From Clostridiales bacterium (lineage in GTDB: Bacteria > Bacillota_A > Clostridia > Christensenellales > Christensenellaceae), in contig QANA01000025.1 in assembly GCA_003149735.1 (NCBI GenBank), forward strand, positions 1 to 24,141: DNA of 24,141 bases, in the 5' to 3' direction. Made by a program: the position numbers and the translations under genes. Shown one piece after another: positions 1 to 8,312 of this stretch. Below the pieces are notes generated by a model that saw nothing but the letters and a program-made list of their open reading frames with translations, searched no databases and was not told the DNA's origin. How positions within the stretch are numbered: the first letter of the stretch is position 1; each line of letters starts with the position of its first letter.

Positions 1-1193
1 CCACCTATAAATATGATTCCGGTGAACAGATGGGGCGCCTGTTTGATCTTGAAGAATCCGGTTATTTTTATACTCGTCTGGCAAACCCCACTTCGGATAT
101 GGTAGCAGCGCGTCTGGCAGCGCTGGAGGGCGGTATAGGAGCTATGCTCACCTCTTCCGGCCAATCAGCCAACTTCTATGCGCTTTTCAATATCTGCGAG
201 GCGGGCAGTCATGTAGTCGCTGCAGCGACCATTTATGGAGGGACGCTTAACCTCCTCTCCACTACACTAAAGAAAATGGGCATTGACGTAACATTTGTGC
301 ACCCCGATGCTCCTGCAGAAATCCTGGAAGCGGCATTCCGTGAAAACACACGTGCCGTATTTGCCGAAACATTATCCAATCCCTCGCTGATTGTCCTGGA
401 TATTGAAAAATTTGCATCTATAGCGCATAAGCATGGTGTGCCGCTTATTGTTGACAATACTTTCCCGACTCCCGTCAATCTTCGCCCCTTTGAATACGGT
501 GCAGATATCGTCACCCATTCCACAACAAAATATCTGGATGGACACGGTTCTACTGTAGGCGGGGCCATCGTCGACAGCGGCAATTTCGATTGGGAAGCAC
601 ATGCCGACAAATTTCCCGGTTTGACCACTCCAGATGAATCCTACCACGGGATTGTATATACACAAAAATTTGGCAAATTAGCTTATATTACCAAAGCTAC
701 CAGCCAATTGATGCGTGACTTAGGCAGCATTCCGGCGCCTATGAATGCCTATTTGCTGGGGCTTGGTATGGAAACGTTGGCGCTGCGTATGGAACGCCAT
801 TGCAGCAACGCACTGAAAGTTGCGGAATTTTTGGAAAATGATTCCCGCATTTCTTTCGTTCAGTATCCCGGCCTGCCTTCCAGCCCTTATTACGCTTTAG
901 CCAAGAAATATATGCCCCATGGTACCTGCGGCGTAATTTCCTTTGGTGTAAAAGGCGGTAAAGCTGCTGCCAACCGTTTTTCAGATGCTCTCAGGCTTGC
1001 CGCCATCGTCACGCATGTTGCCGACAGCAAAACCTGTATTTTGCATCCCGCCAGCACTACGCACCGCCAATTGACAGATGCTCAGTTGGAAGAAGCCGGT
1101 GTGCCCGGAGATATGCTGCGTCTTTCTGTCGGAATTGAAAATCCTGAGGACATTATTGCCGATATTGCTCAGGCGCTGGATACTCTGGCTTGA
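1..1193 (+). CDS. metY: O-acetylhomoserine sulfhydrylase (MetY-like), 5' end outside window
   Basis: This is a PLP-dependent Cys/Met-metabolism enzyme that would make homocysteine from O-acetylhomoserine and sulfide in the cytoplasm. The reading frame is open from base 3 and reads TYKYDSGEQMGRLFDLE before the first internal Met at base 30, so that Met is not the start. About 30 N-terminal residues lie upstream of the window. The YFYTRLANPT block, the SSGQSA phosphate-binding region, the VDNTFPTP block and the STTKYLDGHG motif with the PLP-binding Lys are all typical of the MetY branch. The SVGIENPEDII block near the C terminus is also typical. The gene ends in TGA just before a terminator shared with the opposing PatB-like gene. 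A cystathionine gamma-synthase or methionine gamma-lyase role cannot be excluded, but the family is clear. Confidence 0.88.
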   Translation, partial: TYKYDSGEQMGRLFDLEESGYFYTRLANPTSDMVAARLAALEGGIGAMLTSSGQSANFYALFNICEAGSHVVAAATIYGGTLNLLSTTLKKMGIDVTFVHPDAPAEILEAAFRENTRAVFAETLSNPSLIVLDIEKFASIAHKHGVPLIVDNTFPTPVNLRPFEYGADIVTHSTTKYLDGHGSTVGGAIVDSGNFDWEAHADKFPGLTTPDESYHGIVYTQKFGKLAYITKATSQLMRDLGSIPAPMNAYLLGLGMETLALRMERHCSNALKVAEFLENDSRISFVQYPGLPSSPYYALAKKYMPHGTCGVISFGVKGGKAAANRFSDALRLAAIVTHVADSKTCILHPASTTHRQLTDAQLEEAGVPGDMLRLSVGIENPEDIIADIAQALDTLA

Positions 1194-1210
1194 TTTATAA
1201 ACATCCATCC

Positions 1211-1240
1211 AAAAAAGCAGGCGTTGCGCCTGCTTTTTTT
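1211..1240. terminator. Bidirectional terminator between metY and patB-like genes
   Basis: A perfect 7-bp stem, GCAGGCG (1217-1223) with CGCCTGC (1227-1233) and a 3-base loop, is flanked by six A on the left and seven T on the right. It can therefore end transcription from both sides, which fits the convergent genes that stop at 1193 and 1251. Confidence 0.85.
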
Positions 1241-1250
1241 GCAGTTTATA

Positions 1251-2462
1251 TCAATCAATAACATTTTCTTTATCCCAGAAAGGCTTTGTGGCTAATCTAT
1301 CTTTACAAGCCCGAGCCAGTCGCTCCGCAAACACTGCTATCGTTTTTCGCGGTACCGCAATATTAAAGCGCATGAATCCACTGCCACTCGGGCCATATTC
1401 CTTTCCTGGATCACCCAGTACCTGCACTTTTTCTTTTAAAAATTCTACCAGCTGTTCATCCGACAACCCCAGAGCACGCAAGTCCATCCATACCACAAAA
1501 GTGCCCTCCAGCGGCGCCAATTTGATTTCCGGCACCTCTCGCTGCAAGGCAGTTTTCAACAAGCAATAATTCTGCCAAGTGTGTCGATTCATCTGCCGCA
1601 CCCATTGTGCACCTTTAATTGAATATGCCGCCCTCACTGCTGTATAAAAGAATGGATCTATGCTGCCAAAATGCTCCATCTCCTTTTGCCGTTCATATTG
1701 TGCCCGCAATCGCTCATCTCGAATCAGCAAATTGGCATGGTTGACCCCTGTAAAATTAAAACTCTTTCCCAGAGAAGTGGAAATAATAGAAATATCCGGC
1801 GCGACTTCGGCAAAAGAAACCATTTCTATTCCTTCCACTGCTGTTTCCGCAAAAATCTCATCACAAAATACCAAAACGCCATATTTTCTGGCCAATCCGG
1901 CAATTTGTTCCAATTCCGTTTTTCCAAACACTCTGCCCACCGGATTATTAGGATTGCACAGCACCATCATGCGGGGATGTGCTTCTGCCATTTTCTGCTC
2001 CATATCTTCAAAATCCAATGTATATATACCATCGTTCTCTTTCATCGGATTGGAGACCACGCTTCTGCCATTACGCACCACGGCTCGATCAAATCGATAA
2101 TAGGAAGGATGCTGAATCAATACACCTTCTCCTAATTTCGTAAAAGCCCGAATTGCCGTTGAAAGCCCAAAAATCGTTCCATGCGTGGGGCAAATTTCCT
2201 CTTTATCAATTTCCAGTTGTCGTACTTGCGCCATCCACCAGCAAACCGCTTCCCGATATGCATCATCTGCCAAAGTATAACCATAAATACCGTTTTTGGC
2301 AAAAGCCGCCAGACTTTTCCGAATCACCGGCGCAGTTGCATAGTCCATTTCCGCACCCTCAAGAATAATAGTTCCCTTCGGTGATTGCGTTTCTATATTC
2401 GTCCGCATATTTCCCATATTGCTGCGCTGCACTGCCTTATCAAACAGATTACTTTTTTTCAT
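1251..2462 (-). CDS. PatB/MalY-type aminotransferase-fold C-S lyase
   Basis: A 403-residue fold-type I PLP enzyme. The PatB/MalY group usually acts as cystathionine beta-lyase, releasing homocysteine or H2S, ammonia and pyruvate. Visible landmarks are GAEMDYATAPVI (about 36-47, corresponding to the family's VADMDF block), CNPNNPVGRV (169-178), CDEIFAE (200-206) and the PLP Lys233 in TSLGKSFNFTG. The extreme N terminus departs from the usual family sequence, so substrate preference is uncertain. An AAGGG Shine-Dalgarno sits 6 bases before the ATG. The gene starts 21 bases after the trmO stop, so the two are probably co-transcribed. Its convergent neighbour is metY-like, so both flank the homocysteine/sulfide branch, which supports a role in sulfur amino-acid turnover. 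A plain class I aminotransferase is the alternative. Confidence 0.8.
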   Translation of the reverse strand: MKKSNLFDKAVQRSNMGNMRTNIETQSPKGTIILEGAEMDYATAPVIRKSLAAFAKNGIYGYTLADDAYREAVCWWMAQVRQLEIDKEEICPTHGTIFGLSTAIRAFTKLGEGVLIQHPSYYRFDRAVVRNGRSVVSNPMKENDGIYTLDFEDMEQKMAEAHPRMMVLCNPNNPVGRVFGKTELEQIAGLARKYGVLVFCDEIFAETAVEGIEMVSFAEVAPDISIISTSLGKSFNFTGVNHANLLIRDERLRAQYERQKEMEHFGSIDPFFYTAVRAAYSIKGAQWVRQMNRHTWQNYCLLKTALQREVPEIKLAPLEGTFVVWMDLRALGLSDEQLVEFLKEKVQVLGDPGKEYGPSGSGFMRFNIAVPRKTIAVFAERLARACKDRLATKPFWDKENVID

Positions 2463-2483
2463 CCCGCACCCTTCCCTGTAATG

Positions 2484-3194
2484 CTATTTCACCTTTTCCG
2501 CCCTTGCCTGCGGCAAAATTTGTAAAACAGAAATCACTTCACCTTTCACCAAAAAGCGTACTTCAAACCCTCCATAGCTGAGTCCATAGAGCATTTCCGG
2601 ATCATGCTGATAGGCGGGTCTGGGATCCAATGCCAGCATTTCAAGCAACGCTTGCCTTTTTTCTGGTGGTATATCAGTCAGTAGGGATGCATCGCACTCC
2701 ACTTGCAATCGATGTACCAATGTATTTTCTGCAAAACCGTTCTTTGCATCCGGATGGCTATCAGTAAAAGAAAGATACGGTTTGATATCATAAATGGGAG
2801 TTCCGTTTACCAAATCGGCTCCCGAGATCAGTAAAATATTGCCTTTTCCTTCCTCCCGCTGAATTCCATCCAAACGAACCGAAGAAAGCCCTATGGGATT
2901 GGGCCGATTAGGAGAACGCGTTGCAAAAACGCCCATACGCCGGTTACCGCCCAAACGCGGCGGTTTAACCATAGGTGCCCATTTACGACAGCGATTTTGA
3001 TGAAATCCCCATAAAAGCCATAGATGTGAATACTCCTCCAGGCCGCGTAATGCATTTGCATCCCGATATTCCGGCAAAAACACAATGCGTGCCTGCTGCA
3101 TCATTACCATGCCGCTCTGTCGGGGAACTCCAAATTTCTCTGTATAATCATTTTCTATATGCGCAATTACATGCAACATCCATTCTTCCTGCAT
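2484..3194 (-). CDS. trmO: tRNA (N6-threonylcarbamoyladenosine37-N6)-methyltransferase TrmO
   Basis: A 236-residue TrmO (YaeB/TsaA) protein, which uses S-adenosylmethionine to methylate t6A37 of tRNA-Thr. The family signature is clear: HIENDYTEKFGVPRQ near the N terminus, LEEYSHLWLLWGFH, and the GVFATRSPNRPNPIGLS segment that forms the SAM site, followed by the DLVNGTPIYDIKPYL block. The C-terminal third (TDIPPEKRQALLEMLALDPRPAYQ) matches the small C-terminal domain of the family, so the length is normal. The start is chosen at 3194 because GGAG lies 7 bases upstream; a second Met six codons in has only a poorly spaced purine run. The stop codon is TAG. It leads a two-gene unit with the PatB-like gene. 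Confidence 0.92.
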   Translation of the reverse strand: MQEEWMLHVIAHIENDYTEKFGVPRQSGMVMMQQARIVFLPEYRDANALRGLEEYSHLWLLWGFHQNRCRKWAPMVKPPRLGGNRRMGVFATRSPNRPNPIGLSSVRLDGIQREEGKGNILLISGADLVNGTPIYDIKPYLSFTDSHPDAKNGFAENTLVHRLQVECDASLLTDIPPEKRQALLEMLALDPRPAYQHDPEMLYGLSYGGFEVRFLVKGEVISVLQILPQARAEKVK

Positions 3195-3286
3195 TTCTCT
3201 TCTCCGCCGGTTTTCCTGACTTTTTTAATAACATAGCAAATTTCAAAAAAATGTACAAGCAGCAATTTTCTCTTATGATAGTAAAT

Positions 3287-3321
3287 AAAAGGGCAGTGCC
3301 CTGAAGCAGCATTGCCCTTTT
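3287..3321 (-). terminator. Intrinsic terminator downstream of pepV
   Basis: The stem AAAAGGGCAGTGC (3287-3299) pairs with GCATTGCCCTTTT (3309-3321) with one G-T wobble. Read on the minus strand it is followed by TTTTATTT. It lies about 220 bases past the pepV stop, so the zinc-ribbon remnant between them would be in the same transcript. Confidence 0.7.
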
Positions 3322-3353
3322 AGTGTCACAAGATAAGCACTGATAAAATTCAA

Positions 3354-3509
3354 CTATTGCAAAATCCGATATTGATTTTTAATCATAGTGATTTTTATAG
3401 GCAGATAAATATGATAGCTCAAACGGTGCAATCCTTTGCAGTTATCCCAATATTGGGACAACTTGCTCATCATTTCACCACAATTACGGCATAATAAACC
3501 CTGCCGCAA
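3354..3509 (-). pseudogene. Short zinc-ribbon-like ORF or remnant after pepV
   Basis: Downstream of pepV, and before its terminator, one minus-strand frame reads LRQGLLCRNCGEMMSK, then LSQYWDNCKGLHRL and about 20 more residues, from a possible TTG start. CRNC followed 11 residues later by WDNC looks like a CxxC...CxxC zinc ribbon in which one Cys of the second pair has become Trp. No convincing Shine-Dalgarno or ATG precedes it. It may be a degraded tail of a former gene or a small non-metal-binding peptide. No function can be assigned. Confidence 0.3.
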
Positions 3510-3542
3510 TGACAGTTCCCACTATCTTCTTTGTCTAAAAAA

Positions 3543-4907
3543 TTAATCTGCCATCAGCATTTCAATCGCACGGTAATAGATCGCTGTTGCTTTTTCCAGG
3601 CTGGTCAGCGATATATATTCATTACTGTCGTGAATATGCGTATCTTCTTCGGGGAATGCCGGGCCAAAAGCCGCACAGTTCGTGGCCGCTTTGGCATAGG
3701 TGCCCCCGCCAATCGCTTGCGGCTCTCCGCCCTCCGGCTCAATTTCACGATACGCAGCATCCAGCACCTGGATCAGCTTACTCTCTCGGTCAAGAATTAA
3801 TGCCCGACCAGCCTGATATTCCAGCACTGCTCCATATTCGGCCACCTGCATGCGCACCGCCTCCGCTAAAGCATCCGCCTCTACTTCATGTGGAATACGC
3901 AAATCCAAAGTCAATTCCAGCTTGCAGCCATCATATTTCGCAATTCCCAGATTCATCGTCAGAGCACCCAATTGACCTTCTGCTTGAATTCCCAATTGCG
4001 CACCAGTATAATCTGTCAATTTCCTATGAATCAATGCTGAAATCGGCCCTGGACAAACTTTCTCTAAATAAGCCGCCATAGCTGCAACTGCATTGACACC
4101 CAAATGCGGAGTGCTGGCATGCGCTGCCTGCCCATACATTACTAAACAAGTATGTGTTTGCTGTCCTTTGAGTTCTGCACGGATTTCGGGATGTGCCGTC
4201 AGGAACTTATTCAAACTCTCCTCGTATTCAGCAGGTTCTCCCAACAGTTCTGCACTGCACTGCTGCGGCACCACATTGGCCACTGTCCCACCATGCAAAG
4301 CCAGTAACTTCCCGCCACGATAATTACCCCGCACCACAATGCTGCAGGTTCCTTTTTCTCCATAAATTACCGGGAACTCAGCATCCGGCGTGAACCCCAT
4401 GCGGCAAGCCGGCATCTTTTCAAAATAGTATCGAACACAGCTACTTCCCCGTTCCTCATTGCATCCAAAAATCACGCGGATTTTCTTCCGGCAATCGGGA
4501 TGCTTTCGGTAAAACAGCTTTGCCGCATGATAAGCTGCCAACAGCGGGCCTTTATCATCCGATGTTCCTCGCCCGTAAAGTTTGCCCTCTCTGATCTCCG
4601 GCACAAAAGGCGGTGATTGCCAATTTTCTGCCTGTACCGGCACTACATCCAAATGTCCTAAAATACAGATACCCTCTTCTCCGTCACCTATTTCAATATC
4701 ACCCGCATACCCATCTACATCATGTGTCACAAAACCATCTGCTCTGCCAAGCGCCAGCATTGCATCCAATGCTTTTCGGCAACCTTTTCCAAAGGGTCTG
4801 TTTTCTGCTACTGTGTTTGCATCATATACCGAATTAATAGCGCACAGTGCTTTAATATCCTCTATCAGCTGCGGCTGAAGAGCCTCCACTTCCTGTCTGT
4901 AATTCAT
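3543..4907 (-). CDS. pepV: M20 family dipeptidase PepV
   Basis: A 454-residue cytoplasmic metallopeptidase that hydrolyses dipeptides (Xaa-His/beta-Ala type). The M20 zinc ligands are visible: H85 and D87 in GHLDVVPV, D118 in GRGTSDDKGP, the catalytic and bridging Glu pair in CNEERGSS (151-152), D175 in TPDAEFPV, and the late His in the HIHDSNEYI block. The lid domain between about 190 and 350 is present, and the length is normal for PepV. GGAGG lies 10 bases before the ATG. Only 57 bases separate it from the upstream MscS-type gene with no terminator between, so the two are probably one transcript. The M20 family is certain; PepV rather than another Xaa-His dipeptidase is likely. Confidence 0.9.
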   Translation of the reverse strand: MNYRQEVEALQPQLIEDIKALCAINSVYDANTVAENRPFGKGCRKALDAMLALGRADGFVTHDVDGYAGDIEIGDGEEGICILGHLDVVPVQAENWQSPPFVPEIREGKLYGRGTSDDKGPLLAAYHAAKLFYRKHPDCRKKIRVIFGCNEERGSSCVRYYFEKMPACRMGFTPDAEFPVIYGEKGTCSIVVRGNYRGGKLLALHGGTVANVVPQQCSAELLGEPAEYEESLNKFLTAHPEIRAELKGQQTHTCLVMYGQAAHASTPHLGVNAVAAMAAYLEKVCPGPISALIHRKLTDYTGAQLGIQAEGQLGALTMNLGIAKYDGCKLELTLDLRIPHEVEADALAEAVRMQVAEYGAVLEYQAGRALILDRESKLIQVLDAAYREIEPEGGEPQAIGGGTYAKAATNCAAFGPAFPEEDTHIHDSNEYISLTSLEKATAIYYRAIEMLMAD

Positions 4908-4964
4908 TTTTTATATTTCCTCCATTCTGCTACTCATTTTTTAAAGCGAATCATACTGGCGTCT

Positions 4965-5831
4965 TCACACTTCGTTTTGATCCACCCAAATACCTTTTTG
5001 ATAATCAGGAAGTTCAATGCCATTTTTCCGCAGCTTATTACGCACTCCCCGATTAATATCCCGCTCTGCCTGCCACTGTTTAAGCGGCGGTAATTTCAGC
5101 ATAAACTTCAAAGTAATACAAAACGGATGTATGCGGGATATACCTAAATAGCTTGCTTCCCCATCTGCTATTTCATTTTTATCCAACCATTCCCGTATCA
5201 CTTCCAATATCAATTGCGCAGCAATATCATCATCCGCTTCACCTGCAATATCATAATCCAAAAACAATGTATAGCGATCACGCGTATAATTGATGACGAC
5301 ATCAATGCTGCCATGAGGGATCATTGCCGTCTCCCCATGAGAAAGGCGCAGGGAAGTATTGCGCAATGTGATAGCTGAGACAGTTCCTTCCAATCCCAAA
5401 GCCGGAATTTTAATATAATCCCCCACAGCATATTCATCATCAAACAGCATAAACAATCCGCCCAAAAAATCTTTTAAAAAAGATTGTGCTCCCAAGCCCA
5501 ATGCCACTCCACCAATACCTGCCGTAGCCAAAATTGATCCGATGGTTCCTCCCAACCCCAGAACATCCAGGAGCATGACCAGCATAATAAAATCGACTAA
5601 GTAACGCACCACGCTTTGCGTAAGGGTTGTAATCGTTCCATACTTTTTTGCCGAAAGCGACTGCGGATTTTTCGCTGCTCGCCGATTATAACTTCTTTTT
5701 ACCGCAGCACAAAGTATCCTCTTGAGCAGACGTCCACCGATAAAAATCAGCAAAATTTTCAGCAGTCCAAAGAACAAGACGTCCATATTTTCCATCAGAT
5801 TTTCAAATATTTTTCCGATTTCCTGCCACAT
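4965..5831 (-). CDS. MscS-family mechanosensitive ion channel
   Basis: A 288-residue membrane protein with three hydrophobic segments (about 16-40, 72-92 and 97-115), the last being the Gly/Ala-rich pore helix ATAGIGGVALGLGAQ followed by SFLKDFLGGLFMLFDDEYAVGDYI, the MscS hallmark. The beta domain (GTVSAITLRNTSLR, then IPHGSI) and the C-terminal alpha/beta domain follow. Such channels open under hypo-osmotic tension and release solutes. The start at 5831 has a strong GGAGAGGAGG sequence 23 bases upstream with a hairpin in between (see separate entry); the next Met codons, at residues 13 and 16, lack any ribosome site. A consensus -10 box lies just upstream. It is probably co-transcribed with pepV downstream. 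Confidence 0.9.
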   Translation of the reverse strand: MWQEIGKIFENLMENMDVLFFGLLKILLIFIGGRLLKRILCAAVKRSYNRRAAKNPQSLSAKKYGTITTLTQSVVRYLVDFIMLVMLLDVLGLGGTIGSILATAGIGGVALGLGAQSFLKDFLGGLFMLFDDEYAVGDYIKIPALGLEGTVSAITLRNTSLRLSHGETAMIPHGSIDVVINYTRDRYTLFLDYDIAGEADDDIAAQLILEVIREWLDKNEIADGEASYLGISRIHPFCITLKFMLKLPPLKQWQAERDINRGVRNKLRKNGIELPDYQKGIWVDQNEV

Positions 5832-5866
5832 ATTTTTTCCGGCGAAGCTCGCCGCCTCCTCTCCTG
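5832..5866 (-). promoter_or_regulatory. Split ribosome binding site: SD and start codon separated by a hairpin
   Basis: On the minus strand GGAGAGGAGG (to base 5855) is followed by CGGCGA (5854-5849), loop GCT, TCGCCG (5845-5840), then GAAAAAAT and the ATG at 5831. The linear gap from GGAGG to ATG is 23 bases, too long for normal initiation. If the 6-bp stem folds, the remaining gap is 8 bases, which is ideal. Pairing and distances are read directly; the functional claim is inference. Confidence 0.6.
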
Positions 5867-5878
5867 ATAGTTTATATT

Positions 5879-5907
5879 ATTATATCGCAAAGAAAGCAAA
5901 ACACCAA
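5879..5907 (-). promoter_or_regulatory. Probable sigma-A promoter of the mscS-pepV unit
   Basis: A perfect TATAAT (5884-5879 on the minus strand) has TTGGTG 17 bases upstream (5907-5902). The -10 is ideal and the -35 weak. It sits about 50 bases before the MscS start codon and after the terminator of the upstream gene. Confidence 0.55.
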
Positions 5908-5966
5908 CTCCCCGCCGCTTTGTTTTACCACATATTTCCGCATCTCTTCTATGATTTGCTTACTAT

Positions 5967-5999
5967 AAAACCGGCGAAAAATCAATTCTCGCCGGTTTT
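5967..5999 (-). terminator. Terminator of the LTA-synthase-like gene
   Basis: A perfect 11-bp stem, AAAACCGGCGA (5967-5977) with TCGCCGGTTTT (5989-5999), begins 5 bases after the stop codon at 6005. The minus-strand tail TTTTATAG makes it a reasonable intrinsic terminator. Confidence 0.75.
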
Positions 6000-6004
6000 C
6001 CATT

Positions 6005-8056
6005 TTACTGTTTCCAAGACCTTCCCACATAATTTTCCGGGACAACTTGCGCATAATAATCATAAGAAGCCACAGCTGCCGAAGCCGTAAAACGATTCTT
6101 TACATTGGTAATATAAGTCTGCAAATATTCCTCTTCCAGAACTTCTTCTGTCAGTTGATAGACTTTATCCTGACTGCTGTTATACACAATCTTATCAGTC
6201 ACAAAGCTTTGGTTGCTCATAATTGCTACGCCCGCACTGTCTGAAAGAATATCCTGTCCACACAACAATCGCGAGTCGTATTCAATTCCGAAAAGATTCA
6301 GCAATGTAGGCAATACATCAATGGAGCAGCAGGGCTTTGAAATCGTTACCGCCTCTTCCATGCCCCCATTCCACAGAATCAGATTGCTCTTATAGCGTTC
6401 CAATCCATCATACGCCAAATTTCCACCACAAAATTCCGCATATTCGCTATCGGTCAGTCCATAAGGATAATGATCTGCCGCCAAAACAATCACCGTATTT
6501 TCCAGCAAATCCTTTTCTTCCAATGTCTCCAACAAATATTCCAACGCATATTCCAATTCCATGTTACAAGCGACATACGCCTGCGCTGCATCTGAATATC
6601 CGGAAAGTTTTGTATATGATTTTACTACCTGCTTATTTTTTTCGGCCATGGAATTGACACCGGTAAACTTATAATTGTGGTGCCCACTTACACTCATGTA
6701 ATAGGCATGAAACCGTGGTTCATCAATATACTCCTCTATGGTATATTGTACGGTCAACAGATCAGATTCTGGCCAACCGCTCAACCCGCCAATTTCATTT
6801 CTTCCCTTAAAATCCAGATACCCAATATTGGGATGCGTCTCATTACGGGAATAATAAGTTGCCGTGTGCCCATGATATCCCTTACAATCCACGCCTTCTC
6901 CACGCAGCACGCTTCCCATGCAAAAAGGCAAGCAATTATCTTTGGAAGCTAAAAACGTACTATTGGATTTTGCTCTGCTGGTATCAGGCAACATTCCAGT
7001 CAAAAAAGCATATTCCCCATTGGTCGTATTAGAAGGGAAGGTACTCCAGTAATTTTCAAAAACAAATCCTTCTTGTGTCAATTTCCATAACGCCGGGGTC
7101 AGCTGTTCATCCACAATTGCCGCCGGAGAAAACGCTTCCGCACAAATCATGATCAGATTATAGCCCTCGAACATGCCGGTATAGCCATTCTTTTTGGTTC
7201 CCGGCTGATTCTTGAAATAGGTATGCAACGCCTTTATATTTTCATTTTCTTCCGTCGCTTCCAGTGCTTCGAAGTCAATATCCAACACATTCGGAGAAGT
7301 ATCAATCTGCTCTTCCGGTGGTACGGATACCTCACTCAGGATATCCTCCGGATCTTCCAATGCATCAATATTTTCTTTCCCTTCCAAGCTGATCTGTTCT
7401 TCGTCGCCAAACAGTACGAACTCCACATCTCCCTTCACAGTAGGTATCAAACCCAACTTTTCAATGCTTAAATCCAACACCCATGTCTGATGATATAAAT
7501 CATAAGGAGAGTAGGCTGTTTTGCCGCCCAATGGCAACAATAAAAATACAATTGCCAGATATAATGCCACCAAAGTTACCAACAAACTTCCCTGCCGCAA
7601 AATTCCGCTATGTCTGCGTTCACTAAGCCATACCTGCATTCTGCGCGCTGCCAAAGCCATCACTGCAAACGGAAGCATGAGCAACAGCAATTTAGGCAGC
7701 GATTCCCAAATGGCAATTAAAGTTTCCGTCAAGAAATTTGCCAGCATATCCCCGCCTAATCCTAACTGAGAAATGGCATAAAAGGAAAAAAATACGTGAT
7801 GATATACAAGCTGAGAGCCATATATAAGAAAAAACAGAGCCGTAAACGCCCAATAAAGTGCCTTGCGCACACGAGGACCGAAAAAATCTGTAATCCAGGC
7901 CAACAACAGCCCCATGGGCAGTGCAAACAACACCGGATACAGAATATTTACATTCTTAAATAACAGGATATGAAATACAGCTTCAAAATAGACCAGCATT
8001 CCCATGTAATAAAAACAGGAAAAGTTCGCAGCAATTCTTTTTTTCAGTTGGTCCAT
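6005..8056 (-). CDS. LTA-synthase-family membrane sulfatase-fold enzyme
   Basis: About 683 residues in the LtaS arrangement: roughly five hydrophobic segments in residues 15-175, an acidic low-complexity linker (about 217-275), and an extracellular sulfatase-like domain. LtaS polymerises glycerol phosphate from phosphatidylglycerol onto a lipid anchor. Likely active-site elements are Glu307 in CAEAFS, the Thr344/Thr345 nucleophile candidates in FPSNTTNGEYAFLTG, the MSVSGHHNY block with His459 and His460, and Asp528-His529 in LAADHYPYG. The start at 8056 is preferred over the ATG at 8074 because AAGGTGGG lies inside that extension, properly spaced before 8056. It stands alone with its own promoter and terminator. 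Family members can also be teichoic-acid primases or phosphoglycerol transferases, so the exact product is open. Confidence 0.87.
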   Translation of the reverse strand: MDQLKKRIAANFSCFYYMGMLVYFEAVFHILLFKNVNILYPVLFALPMGLLLAWITDFFGPRVRKALYWAFTALFFLIYGSQLVYHHVFFSFYAISQLGLGGDMLANFLTETLIAIWESLPKLLLLMLPFAVMALAARRMQVWLSERRHSGILRQGSLLVTLVALYLAIVFLLLPLGGKTAYSPYDLYHQTWVLDLSIEKLGLIPTVKGDVEFVLFGDEEQISLEGKENIDALEDPEDILSEVSVPPEEQIDTSPNVLDIDFEALEATEENENIKALHTYFKNQPGTKKNGYTGMFEGYNLIMICAEAFSPAAIVDEQLTPALWKLTQEGFVFENYWSTFPSNTTNGEYAFLTGMLPDTSRAKSNSTFLASKDNCLPFCMGSVLRGEGVDCKGYHGHTATYYSRNETHPNIGYLDFKGRNEIGGLSGWPESDLLTVQYTIEEYIDEPRFHAYYMSVSGHHNYKFTGVNSMAEKNKQVVKSYTKLSGYSDAAQAYVACNMELEYALEYLLETLEEKDLLENTVIVLAADHYPYGLTDSEYAEFCGGNLAYDGLERYKSNLILWNGGMEEAVTISKPCCSIDVLPTLLNLFGIEYDSRLLCGQDILSDSAGVAIMSNQSFVTDKIVYNSSQDKVYQLTEEVLEEEYLQTYITNVKNRFTASAAVASYDYYAQVVPENYVGRSWKQ

Positions 8057-8090
8057 GATTTTCCCACCTTTCATAGATCCGATTGTTATT

Positions 8091-8119
8091 ATTATAGCCG
8101 CTTTTTCACTGAATTGAAA
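8091..8119 (-). promoter_or_regulatory. Probable promoter of the LTA-synthase-like gene
   Basis: TATAAT (8096-8091, minus strand) with TTTCAA (8119-8114) at 17-base spacing, about 35 bases before the chosen start codon. The -10 is perfect and the -35 partial. The rest of 8120-8270 is AT-rich and shows nothing else. Confidence 0.5.
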
Positions 8120-8270
8120 CGATTTTTCTTATAGATTTACATTTCATTAAACTACATATTTTTTATTTTCGTATACAATTTTTATCCAACCGCTCTTTTA
8201 TATTTTTCTTTTTCATTGCCGTAAATGTCCTGCCTTATGCTGCAAATAACCGATTTTACCCTTTCATCAT

Positions 8271-8297
8271 AAAAGTGCGGCAGTTTGACTGCCGCAC
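8271..8297 (-). terminator. Terminator of the ydjGHI-like operon
   Basis: A perfect 10-bp stem, GTGCGGCAGT (8275-8284) with ACTGCCGCAC (8288-8297) and a 3-base loop. On the minus strand it is followed by TTTTATG. It lies 15 bases after the SPFH gene stop. Confidence 0.8.
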
Positions 8298-8312
8298 CCT
8301 TTGTTATCCCAT

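Noticed and set aside
5872..6063. 63-residue minus ORF between the LTA-synthase-like and MscS-type genes
   Set aside because: It overlaps the end of the first gene, its terminator and the promoter of the second, and has no SD.
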